Shown in pieces: positions 31,091 to 40,039 of a stretch of DNA of 64,000 nucleotides. The position numbers were made by a program, and so were the translations under genes. Source of the DNA: Bacteroidota bacterium. Its GTDB lineage: Bacteria > Bacteroidota > Bacteroidia > Chitinophagales > Saprospiraceae. The notes under the pieces are model-generated. The model searched no databases, was not told where the DNA came from, and was given only the letters and a program-made list of their open reading frames with translations. Numbering within the stretch: position 1 is the stretch's first letter; every line of letters begins with the position of its first letter. The stretch lies in assembly GCA_029557915.1 (NCBI GenBank), contig JAKQHS010000094.1, positions 1 through 64,000 of the forward strand, written 5' to 3'.

Positions 31091-31579
31091 TCAAGCCTGA
31101 TCCCAAAACAGGATCAGGGCCTGTCCCTTTTCGACCGTCTGGTGCGGTTTCACTTCAGTTTTTTTTATTTTTCCGGCCTGCGGGGACCGGATCACATTTT
31201 CCATTTTCATCGCTTCCAGCACGATCAGGGGATGGCCTGCCGGAACCTCCTCGCCTTCCTGAACGAGGACCTGCTTGACCATCCCCGGCATAGGCGCCCG
31301 GAGGGTTTCTACCCAGTGCCGAACCGATTTGTTGAATCCCATCGATTGGACCAGTTGGTCTATTTCCCGGACCAGGCCCACCTCCACCTTATCCCGGCCA
31401 ACCCGTACCGTAAAGTTTCGCAGGTCTGAGCCGCAGGACTCGATGCGGACGATGATGGGTTTGTTATTCACCATGACCAGGTAGGATTGGTCCGGAAGAA
31501 GACTGACTTCCAACGCATCCAATTGCCCGGCGGTGAAGTCCCCCCTCGAGGTATGGGCATGGAGGATATCCTGGTTCAT
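31091..31579 (-). CDS. biotin/lipoyl attachment protein (carboxylase carrier subunit)
   Basis: 162 aa. The C-terminal half is a biotinyl domain with the canonical EAMKM at residues 122-126 (biotin on Lys125), preceded by LRAPMPGMVKQVLVQEGEEV and followed by KGQALILF. The N-terminal part (about 1-80) resembles the domain preceding BCCP in acyl-CoA (propionyl/acetyl) carboxylases of Bacteroidota. The matching biotin carboxylase and carboxyltransferase are not in this window. Its start codon overlaps the stop of nothing upstream except the 127-aa membrane protein gene, by 4 bp (ATGA), so it is translationally coupled to that gene. Confidence 0.85.
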   Translation of the reverse strand: MNQDILHAHTSRGDFTAGQLDALEVSLLPDQSYLVMVNNKPIIVRIESCGSDLRNFTVRVGRDKVEVGLVREIDQLVQSMGFNKSVRHWVETLRAPMPGMVKQVLVQEGEEVPAGHPLIVLEAMKMENVIRSPQAGKIKKTEVKPHQTVEKGQALILFWDQA

Positions 31580-31959
31580 GCAGGACGCCTACGGGCCAGT
31601 TTGGACATAAAATACACTTCAAAAAAAGTGAAAAACAGGTAGGCGATCAGGAAGCTGAGGACATGCTGGATCCCCAGCGGGGCGATCATTTTATCGTAAA
31701 CAAGCACAATACCCAGGGTCAGGACCAGCTTCAAAAAGATCATGCCCATGACCACGCCGGTAAACCGGTTTTTATCCTGGTGGCCTGCAGAATGGAGGCC
31801 CAGGTGGAAGATCAGAATCGAAAACAAGAAGAAAAAGATCAGGCCGACCAGGGGAAACCAGCCCGATTCAAAGCCGGAATAGCGGGTAAGGAAGTAAAGG
31901 GTCATTCCGGTAAGGCCCGTGATGAAAGCCAGTTGGATATAAAACTGCCGGATGCTCAT
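31576..31959 (-). CDS. small membrane protein, atpZ-associated
   Basis: 127 aa with four predicted helices (about 7-25, 34-54, 66-88, 97-117) and a basic tail, SKLARRRPA. In many Bacteroidota a protein of this size and topology sits between atpZ and atpB at the start of the ATP synthase operon; here the next gene is a biotin carrier instead. It directly follows atpZ with no gap. Function unknown; an assembly role for the Fo rotor is plausible by analogy only. Confidence 0.6.
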   Translation of the reverse strand: MSIRQFYIQLAFITGLTGMTLYFLTRYSGFESGWFPLVGLIFFFLFSILIFHLGLHSAGHQDKNRFTGVVMGMIFLKLVLTLGIVLVYDKMIAPLGIQHVLSFLIAYLFFTFFEVYFMSKLARRRPA

Positions 31960-32178
31960 TTATTTTTTAGACAGGTCGCGGATTAGTTTAACAAAATAGG
32001 CAGAAAGGAACAAAACCGCAAAAGCAAGGGAAAAATAGGGTTTTGCCGTATTCAGATAACGGTCCGCGAAACTGCCCAGCCACCAGCCGGCCACCAGGTA
32101 CACGGCCATCTGGAAAGCCATACCTGAGTATTTCAGTATTTCACCGGCAGGTTTCCTGGGATTTTCCGGTTGAGTCAA
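31960..32178 (-). CDS. AtpZ/AtpI-type F0F1 ATPase accessory protein
   Basis: 72 aa, two helices. GMAFQMAVYLVAGWWLGSFAD and the second helix YFSLAFAVLFLSAYFVKLI match the ATPase gene-1 (AtpZ) family, in which a Gly/Gln-rich first helix is followed by a conserved Asp. It is thought to aid Fo assembly or ion (Mg/Ca) uptake. It lies 5 bp after bactofilin. Confidence 0.75.
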   Translation of the reverse strand: MTQPENPRKPAGEILKYSGMAFQMAVYLVAGWWLGSFADRYLNTAKPYFSLAFAVLFLSAYFVKLIRDLSKK

Positions 32179-32183
32179 AGTTT

Positions 32184-32630
32184 TCAGACTTGATCTACCT
32201 CCGTGTAAATCCCGTTAGAGGAGGAAGTGACCACCTGGTGCTCTTCATTTTTCATCAGGCAGGACACATTAAAGACCGCGCCGGCATGGACGACCAGTTT
32301 ATCGGTGTTGATATCCCCTTTGATATTAGCGGTCTCTTTTACCTGGAGCGAGTCCCTCACCGTCAGGATACCGGTAAAATGGCCTTCGATCACCGCGTTT
32401 TCACATTCGATGTCTCCGTCCACCACCCCGCTGGGGCCAATGATCACTTTGCTGTGACAGATCAGCGAACCCTTGAGGTTGCCATCGATCCGGATGTCGT
32501 TGTCACAGGTGATTTTCCCTTCAATCCGGGTGCCGCTCACCACGCTGTTGAGGGCTGAAGATCCGGCGTTTGAAGAAATGCTTTTGACCGGGGTACTGGT
32601 GGTTGATTCTGTTTTTTTTGAGCCGAACAT
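32184..32630 (-). CDS. bactofilin (polymer-forming cytoskeletal protein)
   Basis: 148 aa from the ATG at 32630 (MFGSKKTESTTSTPVKSISS); an upstream extension of 18 codons lacks family character. The core shows short beta-helix repeats: GTRIEGKITCDNDIRIDGNL, GVVDGDIECENAVIEGHFTG and ANIKGDINTDKLVV. Flexible ends are typical. It forms non-polar filaments at the membrane and is involved in cell shape or in anchoring envelope complexes. It is the first gene of a five-gene operon with atpZ. Confidence 0.93.
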   Translation of the reverse strand: MFGSKKTESTTSTPVKSISSNAGSSALNSVVSGTRIEGKITCDNDIRIDGNLKGSLICHSKVIIGPSGVVDGDIECENAVIEGHFTGILTVRDSLQVKETANIKGDINTDKLVVHAGAVFNVSCLMKNEEHQVVTSSSNGIYTEVDQV

Positions 32631-32676
32631 TTTTTTGGTTTTTATATCGTGAGCAAATAAAATAAAAGTCAAAGAA

Positions 32677-32716
32677 AAAAACAATAAACTCCGTCTTGCG
32701 ACGAGGTATTGTTTTT
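32677..32716 (-). terminator. terminator of the PorP/SprF gene
   Basis: AAAAACAATA (32677-32686) pairs perfectly with TATTGTTTTT (32707-32716), with a further partly paired inner stem around TTGC. The T-tract faces the bactofilin gene, isolating the two minus-strand units. Confidence 0.75.
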
Positions 32717-32757
32717 CACGGGACTACCAAATTTGTCGGTCGAAAAAAAAATGGAGA

Positions 32758-33792
32758 TTAAAAAGTAGGGCAATAGACCCCTCTCCTGGAGGATCCATCA
32801 CAGATATTGTAAATCAGGGACAGTTCAAATGCCCCGTTGCCATTGCTTGCCGGCCTCAGGCTGGAAATGTTCAAGTCATAACTCAGGCCGATGCCGTATT
32901 GGTTGAAATCAAAGCGGGAGGAGACAATGACTGCATCCGTGGTAAATGTTTTTTCAAAATGGTTGGCCAACCGAACCCAGGCCCCAAACTGGAAGGATTG
33001 TTCAAAATCCTTGGCTTTCTGGGTGATGAATTTGGCACTGGTACCCAGGTTGAGTTCGAAAGCTTCACCCTGCCTGAACATCACCAGGCCGGGGACCAGG
33101 CTCAGGTTGTTTTTCAGGGCCATTTCGCCTCCGGCATGTACCGTGATTTTACTGGTCAGGGGGACCAGCCGGTCATTGCTGAAGGACTGGTTAGGCTGGT
33201 TGAGGTGGCTGTAGGCCGCCCCCACATAAAAATTGTTTTTATCCAGGACACTGAACCAGAGCAAGCCAACATTCAGGTCGGCAAATACAAAATTGTCCCG
33301 GTCCAGGGCCTCTCCGGGCAGGGTGGGGTCAAATCCTCCCTGGCCATCGTGCTGGCTGCCGTACTGGGCTTTTGTAAAATCAATGCTTCTTTGGGCCAGG
33401 CCCACATCAAAACCGGCGGCCAGGTAATGCGAGTTGGTCCTGCTGCCGGCCATTCTTTTACTGAAGGAACCTGCCAGCTTCCCCTGGATGGTCCCGAAAT
33501 TAAGCTGGCCTGCCACATCGCCCCAAAACCCGCCTCCAATGCCGAAATAGTCGTACCTGCCCACTTCAATCCGCTGATCGTAGGAAGCGGCGAAGGTATT
33601 GTAGGCATTGGACCGGAGCACACTGGACCATTGGTTGCGGTAATTCCCGATAAAGCGTTTGTTGCAGTTCATGACCCCGGTCATGGCCGGGTTGAGATGG
33701 ATCGGGGACATGTAAAACTGGGAAAAATGAATATCCTGTGCTGTACCGTAAATACAGGACAACATCAAGACCAATACGCAAGCTTTTTTCAT
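32758..33792 (-). CDS. PorP/SprF family type IX secretion membrane protein
   Basis: 344 aa with a signal peptide (MKKACVLVLMLSCIYGTAQ) and the diagnostic start of the mature protein, DIHFSQFYMSPIHLNPAMTG, then NCNKRFIGNYRNQWSSVL. It is an outer membrane beta-barrel (14-stranded type) ending in aromatic residues. PorP/SprF proteins are translocon partners or anchoring factors for T9SS cargo and are often multicopy beside their secreted substrates. No gliding protein or cargo gene is adjacent here. Its own terminator follows. Confidence 0.95.
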   Translation of the reverse strand: MKKACVLVLMLSCIYGTAQDIHFSQFYMSPIHLNPAMTGVMNCNKRFIGNYRNQWSSVLRSNAYNTFAASYDQRIEVGRYDYFGIGGGFWGDVAGQLNFGTIQGKLAGSFSKRMAGSRTNSHYLAAGFDVGLAQRSIDFTKAQYGSQHDGQGGFDPTLPGEALDRDNFVFADLNVGLLWFSVLDKNNFYVGAAYSHLNQPNQSFSNDRLVPLTSKITVHAGGEMALKNNLSLVPGLVMFRQGEAFELNLGTSAKFITQKAKDFEQSFQFGAWVRLANHFEKTFTTDAVIVSSRFDFNQYGIGLSYDLNISSLRPASNGNGAFELSLIYNICDGSSRRGVYCPTF

Positions 33793-33861
33793 CTATCCCA
33801 GACTATAAACGGTAAAAATAAAAATTAATTGGCTAAGCGAAATGTTAAAATAACGAGGCTA

Positions 33862-34644
33862 TTATTTACGCTTGCCCAGTTGAATGCCGAGGTAAAAATT
33901 GATGAAATAAGCGGAATTCGGAGCTTCAATCATAATGGGAATCTTGCGCAGGTAAAGATCCATCATCAGGCCCGCTTCCACGGATTTCACATACTCTTCG
34001 ACATCTCCGAAGGTGAAATTAAGGGCGGCTTTGCCCTGGATGCCGGGAATCATCCGGAGTTGTGTGATCCCTTTCAGGAAGGAGGCGGACCCGGCAATGC
34101 TGTTCAGGTCGAGAAAGTCCTCCCGGTTTTCCTCACTGTAACGTTCGGCCTGGACAAAATAACGGTCCCCGTTGTACCTGCGGATATCGAGGTAATAAGG
34201 CTTTGTAAAACCCAGGGAAGGCCCGCCTTCATAGGCCAGGGCTACGGAAATTCCTTTCCTTTTTGCTTTTTCGGAAAAATATCTTTTCCCCCCGATTCCG
34301 CCCCGGACCGCCATGAATGAATTCTGTTTACCATAGATAAAACTGTTGGCGCTGGTGATGTTGTGCAGGATCGACTGGGTGCGCAGGCTTTGCCGGTATT
34401 CCTTGGGATGTTTTAAGGTACCGAAATCCAGGTGGTAGAACGTCGTGAGATAGTATTTTTTAATGGTGCCTTTCCGGTAACCCAGTTTAAAACCGTTGGT
34501 CTGAAGGTCGGCTTGCAGGGTATACTCACTGGTATAGAGGACGCCGCTGTACCCGTAATCCATCTGCCTGGGCTGGATGGTCGTCTGCGCCCGGACCATA
34601 AATGCTGTACCCAGGGTAAAAAGGCCCAGCCAAAACGGTTTCAT
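33862..34644 (-). CDS. exported outer-membrane beta-barrel-like protein, unknown
   Basis: 260 aa from the ATG at 34644, giving a signal peptide (MKPFWLGLFTLGTAFMVRAQ). The mature part has alternating strands and Tyr/Phe-rich turns (YSGVLYTSEYTLQADLQTNG, GGPSLGFTKPYYLD) and a C-terminal FYLGIQLGKRK. I do not recognise a named family. It resembles the small outer-membrane barrel proteins common in Bacteroidota. It lies 69 bp upstream of the PorP/SprF gene on the same strand and could be co-transcribed with it. Confidence 0.65.
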   Translation of the reverse strand: MKPFWLGLFTLGTAFMVRAQTTIQPRQMDYGYSGVLYTSEYTLQADLQTNGFKLGYRKGTIKKYYLTTFYHLDFGTLKHPKEYRQSLRTQSILHNITSANSFIYGKQNSFMAVRGGIGGKRYFSEKAKRKGISVALAYEGGPSLGFTKPYYLDIRRYNGDRYFVQAERYSEENREDFLDLNSIAGSASFLKGITQLRMIPGIQGKAALNFTFGDVEEYVKSVEAGLMMDLYLRKIPIMIEAPNSAYFINFYLGIQLGKRK

Positions 34645-34766
34645 ACAATCAGAGCGCATCGGTCACTAAAATTAGTCGAAATGTTTTTCATGAACAAATA
34701 ATTTAACTTTAGGCCCTCCAGAACAGGGATTTTCCGGGCTAAAATCGGCCCCAAACGAGTTGATCT

Positions 34767-35927
34767 ATGCAAACAAATGCACGCACGATATGGATTGTCA
34801 TTTTATCCGCGCTGGGTCTTTACCTGCTTTACTACTTTTCAGACCTGGTTTCATTTATTCTGGCATCCTGGGTCTTGTCCATGCTCGGACAGCCGATCAT
34901 GAAGCTGTTTCTTGAAAAACTCAAACTGAACAAATTCAGTTATGGTACTTCCGTGGCGGCGGTGATGACCATTCTGTTGTACATCCTGGCTATCCTGCTC
35001 ATCGGCGTCCTTTTTATCCCCATAATCATTGAACAAGCCTCGCACCTCGCCAACATCGATTACGATAAAATCGGGGCTTCCCTGCAACCCCCCATCACCT
35101 ATATCAATAATGAACTCCAGAGCCTGGGCTTGATTTCTTCCGAGCAGTCGGTCATGGACCAGATCTTCGAAGTGGTGCAAAAATGGTTCCGGCCGGAGCG
35201 GGTTTCCAATATATTCGGATCCATCATCCAGATCGGGAGCAACCTCACCCTGGCCGTGGGTTCCATCATCTTTATCACCTTTTTCTTTCTCCAGGAGTCT
35301 GGCCTTTTCCAGGAATACCTGGTGGCCATCGTTCCGAAACGCCATGAGGAAAAAATCAGCCATATCCTTTCGGATGCCAGCCGCCTGCTTCGCAGATACT
35401 TCAGCGGCATCCTGATCCAGGGATCCATTTTTTGCCTGATCAGTTACATCGCCCTCACCCTGTTCGGGGTCCGGAATGCCCTGTTGATCGGCTTTTTTGG
35501 CGGCCTGATGAACGTGATCCCCTATGTAGGCCCGATCATCGGCATGATTTTCGCCGCTTTCATCACCCTGACCGGTTATGTCGGAGCCGATTTCAGCCAG
35601 GTCATCCTTCCCCTTTGCATCAAGGCCATCGGTTCGGTCTTTATTGCCCAGGTGATCGACAACTGGCTGGTGCAACCTTTCCTTTTTTCAAAAACCGTGA
35701 AAGCCCATCCCCTGGAAATTTTCCTGGTGATCCTGATCGCGGCCAAAATCGGGGGCATCACCGGGATGATATTGGCCATTCCTGCCTATACGGTGCTGCG
35801 CGTGGTGGCAAAGGCCTTTCTCAGTGAATATAAAATCGTGAAAAAGATCACCGAAGATATGGCTGACCAGCCCCTGGAAATTCCGGAAGAGGCCCCCGCG
35901 GATGAGGCCGCGAACGATAAACCCTGA
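34767..35927 (+). CDS. AI-2E family transporter (PerM-like permease)
   Basis: 386 aa with about eight helices. Family signatures: the N-terminal YYFSDLVSFILASWVLSML, the conserved GLMNVIPYVGPIIG near residue 250, and the C-terminal PLEIFLVILIAAKIGGITGM. Members export small molecules (AI-2, peptides) or act as Na+/H+ antiporters; the substrate here is unknown. The acidic tail PEEAPADEAANDKP is cytoplasmic. It stands alone and is convergent with the HMG-CoA reductase gene, with 15 bp between them. Confidence 0.88.
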   Translation: MQTNARTIWIVILSALGLYLLYYFSDLVSFILASWVLSMLGQPIMKLFLEKLKLNKFSYGTSVAAVMTILLYILAILLIGVLFIPIIIEQASHLANIDYDKIGASLQPPITYINNELQSLGLISSEQSVMDQIFEVVQKWFRPERVSNIFGSIIQIGSNLTLAVGSIIFITFFFLQESGLFQEYLVAIVPKRHEEKISHILSDASRLLRRYFSGILIQGSIFCLISYIALTLFGVRNALLIGFFGGLMNVIPYVGPIIGMIFAAFITLTGYVGADFSQVILPLCIKAIGSVFIAQVIDNWLVQPFLFSKTVKAHPLEIFLVILIAAKIGGITGMILAIPAYTVLRVVAKAFLSEYKIVKKITEDMADQPLEIPEEAPADEAANDKP

Positions 35928-35942
35928 TGGGCTGTGGAGCAT

Positions 35943-37271
35943 TCAACCGCTTTTTCTGATGGATTCCAGGTACAGTTTGACGCTGTTTACGGATACTGTT
36001 TTGTCCAAAAAATAGGCCGCAGCCGATTCCTTTTCTTCCGGGCTGGCCCCGGTTTGGGTCAGGATATTATTCAGGTGCATTTTCATATGGCCCTGCTGGA
36101 TGCCGGTGGTCACGAGGGAACGCAGGGCGGCAAAATTCTGGATCAGGCCGGTAGCGGCTATAATCATCATCAGGTCCCCGGCGCCGGGGTTTTCAAGCAT
36201 TTCCAGGGAACGTTTGGCAATGGGATGGAGTGAGGTGAGTCCGCCCACCGTGCCTACAGCCAAAGGCAGTTCCATCCAAAATCGGAACATCCCCTGGTCG
36301 ATGGCACAATGGCTCAAACTCTGGTATTTTCCTGTCCTGGCCGCGTAGGTGTGGCCGCAGGCTTCAATGGAACGGAAATCATTGCCGGTGGCCAAAGCCA
36401 CGGAATCGATCCCGTTGAAAATGCCTTTGTTGTGGGTACAGGCGCGATAAGGATCCACCTGGGCGATACGCACCGCATGATAAAACCGTTCGGCAAAAGT
36501 GAGGGCGTCCATCCTTCCGGGAAAATCACCGAGGTCCGCAATGGGGCATTCGACCCAGGTCCGCACGAGGCAATCGGGAGTATAGTTGGACAGGATGGCC
36601 ATGATCACGTCGATCTCCCTTTCGTCGCCGTCCAGAGCCGGATCCGACTTAAAAAATTCCTGCAAGGTCGAGGAGAATTGTTCGAGCACCGTATTGATGA
36701 AATTGGCGCCCATGGAATCCCGGGTGTCAAACTCCGCGAAGAGCTGGTAGAGCCCGGGTTCCCTCCCCGTGAAGCTTTTCCAGGTCAGGGATTTGAGGCC
36801 TCCTCCCCTTTTAAGCATGGACTCCATCAAGCCGCGGGATTCTTCCAGCAGTTTGGGTTTGAGAAGTTCGAACAATTCACCGAAGCGTTCAGGACTGCCT
36901 GTCCAGTAAAAATGGACATGGCCGATTTTCAGGTTGTTGATGATCACGGCTTGGATGCCGCCGCGTTCCATCCAATATTTGGCCGCACTGGATGCCGCCG
37001 CGACCACGCTGCTCTCCTCCGTGACCATGGGCACACAGTAGGTCTTGCCGTTCAGGACAAAATTGGGTACGACGCCCAGCGGCAGGGGATAATTGCTGAT
37101 CGTATTTTCACTGATCCCGTCCAGGAGTTCCTGGTGCTCTTGGTTGTCCAGCCAATAACTCTTCAGTTCATGCATGACGTTTTCGGGATCCTTAAAAAAA
37201 TTCTCGACCAGCCATTTGATCTTGCCGAGTTTGGATAATTTTGAGAAACCGGTAATTGTTTTTGGTTGCAT
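35943..37271 (-). CDS. hydroxymethylglutaryl-CoA reductase (class II type)
   Basis: 442 aa. Interconverts HMG-CoA and mevalonate. Catalytic elements are visible: the Glu of ENTISNYPLPLGVVPNF, EESSVVAAASSAAKYW, the Lys/Asn region HNKGIFNGIDSVALATGNDF with the catalytic Lys and Asp, GTVGGLTSLHP and the C-terminal His of GHMKMHL. The class II (degradative-type fold) enzymes in Bacteroidota serve isoprenoid synthesis, so this organism probably uses the mevalonate route. It lies 15 bp after the IPP isomerase gene and is likely co-transcribed with it. Confidence 0.93.
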   Translation of the reverse strand: MQPKTITGFSKLSKLGKIKWLVENFFKDPENVMHELKSYWLDNQEHQELLDGISENTISNYPLPLGVVPNFVLNGKTYCVPMVTEESSVVAAASSAAKYWMERGGIQAVIINNLKIGHVHFYWTGSPERFGELFELLKPKLLEESRGLMESMLKRGGGLKSLTWKSFTGREPGLYQLFAEFDTRDSMGANFINTVLEQFSSTLQEFFKSDPALDGDEREIDVIMAILSNYTPDCLVRTWVECPIADLGDFPGRMDALTFAERFYHAVRIAQVDPYRACTHNKGIFNGIDSVALATGNDFRSIEACGHTYAARTGKYQSLSHCAIDQGMFRFWMELPLAVGTVGGLTSLHPIAKRSLEMLENPGAGDLMMIIAATGLIQNFAALRSLVTTGIQQGHMKMHLNNILTQTGASPEEKESAAAYFLDKTVSVNSVKLYLESIRKSG

Positions 37272-37286
37272 CCTGAGGGTATCCTG

Positions 37287-38309
37287 TTATCTTACGCGTA
37301 AGTATCCATAAGCCATCTGCAGCCCGTCTATCTGTCCCCGGGCATGATCGTAAAGGGCATCATAACTTTTTCTGGCCGGTTGCAGGAAGCCCGAAGCCTG
37401 ACCGTAAACGGACTTGAACCGCAGCTTTTGCATATAATAATAACCGTCCAGGAAATCTTTGATCCCGCCGGAGATGATCACGCTTCCACATTTTACCTGG
37501 TCGCCGAGCCGGGATACGATTTCGTTCACAAAACGGGTCATTTCGCCGGCGGTATGACCGACCCGGCTGAGGTTGTCGTATTCCCCGGTATTTCCCGCCG
37601 GGCGTCTTTTCATTTCCAGGGTTGAAAAATTGGTCCCCCCCAGGGCGGCAAATTCTATGGCTGCGAGGGGCAGCTTCAACAGGGCTTCCAGGCTTTCCGG
37701 CCCCATGCCTTGCCCGACTTCTTTAACGATCAGGGGCGCTTTGATGTTTTGGAGTGTGCTCACGATGGTTTGAAGGGGGGGATGCAGGATGGGATCGCCT
37801 TCCGGCTGCAACCATTCCTGGAGCGGGTTTACATGAATGATGAGGCCATCCGCTTCCAGTCGTTCGATCAGCCGCTCTATTTTATCCCAGGCTTCCTGCA
37901 ACAGGATCTGTTCCACCTGGGCGATGCCCAGGTTGGCATAAAGGGGCTGATCGCCCATAAATTTTCTGACCTTAAAATCTGAAAGATACTGGTCGGAATC
38001 GAGCAGGATCCTGCAGGATCCAAGGCCCATCCCCAGGCCGAAGGCTTTACAGATCCTGGCCAGGCGTTCGTTGATGACCACCGCTTCCGCGGTGCCGCCC
38101 GTCATGGATGAAATCCAGATTGGATTTTTCAGGACCTTTCCGTCCCAGGGGGTTTCGGGGATGTTTGAATGGCTCGGGTGCCCGCTGAGCAGCGGTTCAT
38201 AATAAAACCGCTCATCGGCCTGCAGGGCATTCATCCTGGATTGCAAGGCAAGGTCGAGATGATCTTTCTTGCGCTGATCGGTGAGCTGCGGGCTCTGCTT
38301 TTCTTCCAT
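37287..38309 (-). CDS. fni: isopentenyl-diphosphate delta-isomerase, type 2 (FMN/NADPH)
   Basis: 340 aa from the ATG at 38309; the upstream extension begins at a TTG. Type 2 IDI is a TIM-barrel flavoprotein. N-terminal RKKDHLDLALQSRM, ISSMTGGTAEAV, the GSCR segment, IIHVNPLQEWLQPEGDP (catalytic Gln and metal Glu) and the FMN phosphate motif ISGGIKDFLDGYYYM are all present. It converts IPP to DMAPP, the step that completes the mevalonate pathway with HMG-CoA reductase next door. It lies 68 bp after tsf. Confidence 0.94.
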   Translation of the reverse strand: MEEKQSPQLTDQRKKDHLDLALQSRMNALQADERFYYEPLLSGHPSHSNIPETPWDGKVLKNPIWISSMTGGTAEAVVINERLARICKAFGLGMGLGSCRILLDSDQYLSDFKVRKFMGDQPLYANLGIAQVEQILLQEAWDKIERLIERLEADGLIIHVNPLQEWLQPEGDPILHPPLQTIVSTLQNIKAPLIVKEVGQGMGPESLEALLKLPLAAIEFAALGGTNFSTLEMKRRPAGNTGEYDNLSRVGHTAGEMTRFVNEIVSRLGDQVKCGSVIISGGIKDFLDGYYYMQKLRFKSVYGQASGFLQPARKSYDALYDHARGQIDGLQMAYGYLRVR

Positions 38310-38377
38310 GTGTTGATAAAATTCCGAAATAAATTCCAAATCTTGTCAATACTGAAACAAGCCGGCCGCAAGTTGGT

Positions 38378-39208
38378 TTAACCGTTCATCACATGTTTGA
38401 ACGCGGTGACGGTTAAGTCTTTATCCACTTTCTTCAGGTATTGGTCTATGTTCAATTTTGAATCTTTGACGAATTCCTGCTGTAGGAGGGTATTTTCTTT
38501 GTAAAATTTATTGAGTTTACCCAGGGCAATTTTTTCGAGCATTTCCTCCGCTTTGCCCTCCTGGCGGGCGACTTCCTTGCCGATCTCGATTTCTTTTTCG
38601 ATCACGGATTTGTCGACTCCATCAGGAGTGACGGCTATGGGTTTCATGGCTGCGATCTGCATGGCCACATCCTTGCCGGCCTCCAGGTATTGGTCTCCTG
38701 CTTTGTTGAGGCCCACGATGACCCCGGCCCGGTTGCCCATATGGATATAAGGAACGACCAGGGGCGCCTCCAGTCTTTCATAACTTTCCAGCCCGATTTT
38801 TTCCCCGATGGCGGCTACCATATCGGTGACTTTATCGCCGATGCTGACCCCGTTGAGTTTGAGGGAAAGCAGTTCTTCCAGGCTGGGCGGAAACTGTTCG
38901 AGGGCCACCTGGGCGATTTGCCTGGCCGTATTTATAAAATCTTCGTTTTTGGAAACAAAATCGGTTTCGCTGCTCAGCCGGATGACCACGCCTTTGGAGC
39001 GGTTGGGAGAAACCAGGGCAATGACCGCGCCTTCTTTGGCTTCCCGGTCGGCGCGCTTAACGGACAATTTCTGGCCCTTTTTTCTAAGGATTTCAATGGC
39101 TTTTTCAAAATCGCCGCCGGCTTCACTCAGGGCGGATTTACAATCCATCATGCCTGCGCCGGTCATTTCACGTAATTTTTTTACGTCTGCTGCGGATACT
39201 TCACTCAT
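38378..39208 (-). CDS. tsf: elongation factor Ts
   Basis: 276 aa, cytoplasmic. Catalyses GDP/GTP exchange on EF-Tu. The N-terminal UBA-like domain AADVKKLREMTGAGMMDCKS, the SETDFVSKNEDF motif and QPMIRF-type core remnants (VVPYIHMGNRAGVIVGLN) are typical. It is the last gene of rplM-rpsI-rpsB-tsf, 62 bp after rpsB. Confidence 0.98.
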   Translation of the reverse strand: MSEVSAADVKKLREMTGAGMMDCKSALSEAGGDFEKAIEILRKKGQKLSVKRADREAKEGAVIALVSPNRSKGVVIRLSSETDFVSKNEDFINTARQIAQVALEQFPPSLEELLSLKLNGVSIGDKVTDMVAAIGEKIGLESYERLEAPLVVPYIHMGNRAGVIVGLNKAGDQYLEAGKDVAMQIAAMKPIAVTPDGVDKSVIEKEIEIGKEVARQEGKAEEMLEKIALGKLNKFYKENTLLQQEFVKDSKLNIDQYLKKVDKDLTVTAFKHVMNG

Positions 39209-39270
39209 GAATATAAAGAGACTTAAGAATGATAAAAAAAAATAAAATGGATTCTGATTCCCCGAAGGAA

Positions 39271-40008
39271 TCAGGCATTGGCGGCCGCGCCGGTTTCTTC
39301 CAGTTCGGCTTTCATCTGACGCCTCTCTTCGAGGCCTTCCTTGATGGCTTCCACCAGCACGGAGGTGATGATGCTTATGGATTTGGAGGCATCGTCATTG
39401 GCCGGGATCGCAAAATCCACCAGGTTCGGGTCGCAATTGGTATCGACCATGGCAAAAGTTTTGATGCCGAGCCGGGTAGCCTCCTGCAAAGCGATGTGTT
39501 CGTGCCCGATATCTACCAGGAAAAGGGCGTCGGGGAGGCGATTGAGTTGGGATATACCTCCCAGTTCCTTGTCCAGTTTGGCCCTTTCCCGGTCCAGGGT
39601 CAGCCTTTCCTTTTTGGTGATGCTGCTGAGTTCATTGCCCGCTGCAAGCATCCTTTCGATGTTGTGCATTTTTTTGATGGAACGGCGGATGGTCGCAAAA
39701 TTGGTCATCATCCCGCCCAGCCAGCGTTCGGTGACAAAGGGCATGTTCACGGTCCTGGCGGCATTGGCAATGATTTCACGGGCCTGCTTTTTGGTGGCTA
39801 CGAACATGATTTTGCGTCCGGACTTCACGATGTTCCGCATGGCTGAAGCGGCTTTCTCCAGGTTTTCAGCCGTCCGGTTGACATCGATGATATGGATCCC
39901 TTTATGCTCTGCAAAGATGTATTGGCGCATCTTGGGATTCCATTTCCTGCGAAGATGTCCGAAATGCACACCCGCATCTAACATTTCCTGATAGGTTGGA
40001 ATTTTCAT
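39271..40008 (-). CDS. rpsB: 30S ribosomal protein S2
   Basis: 245 aa. The signature HFGHLRRKWNPKMRQYIF is near residue 15 and ERWLGGMMTNF in mid-protein; the PDALFLVDIGHE segment and PANDDASKSI complete the family pattern. It lies 31 bp after rpsI and ahead of tsf, the usual Bacteroidota order. Confidence 0.98.
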   Translation of the reverse strand: MKIPTYQEMLDAGVHFGHLRRKWNPKMRQYIFAEHKGIHIIDVNRTAENLEKAASAMRNIVKSGRKIMFVATKKQAREIIANAARTVNMPFVTERWLGGMMTNFATIRRSIKKMHNIERMLAAGNELSSITKKERLTLDRERAKLDKELGGISQLNRLPDALFLVDIGHEHIALQEATRLGIKTFAMVDTNCDPNLVDFAIPANDDASKSISIITSVLVEAIKEGLEERRQMKAELEETGAAANA

Positions 40009-40039
40009 CAGAATAGACTTTAAGTTTGAATTCTTTAAA

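Noticed and set aside
31960-32178. ATP synthase operon start
   Set aside because: atpZ is present, but none of the structural subunit genes follow; the region is not labelled an ATP synthase operon.
34851-35675. 274-aa minus-strand ORF opposite the AI-2E permease
   Set aside because: Composition is hydrophilic mirror of a membrane protein and there is no start context; treated as antisense shadow.
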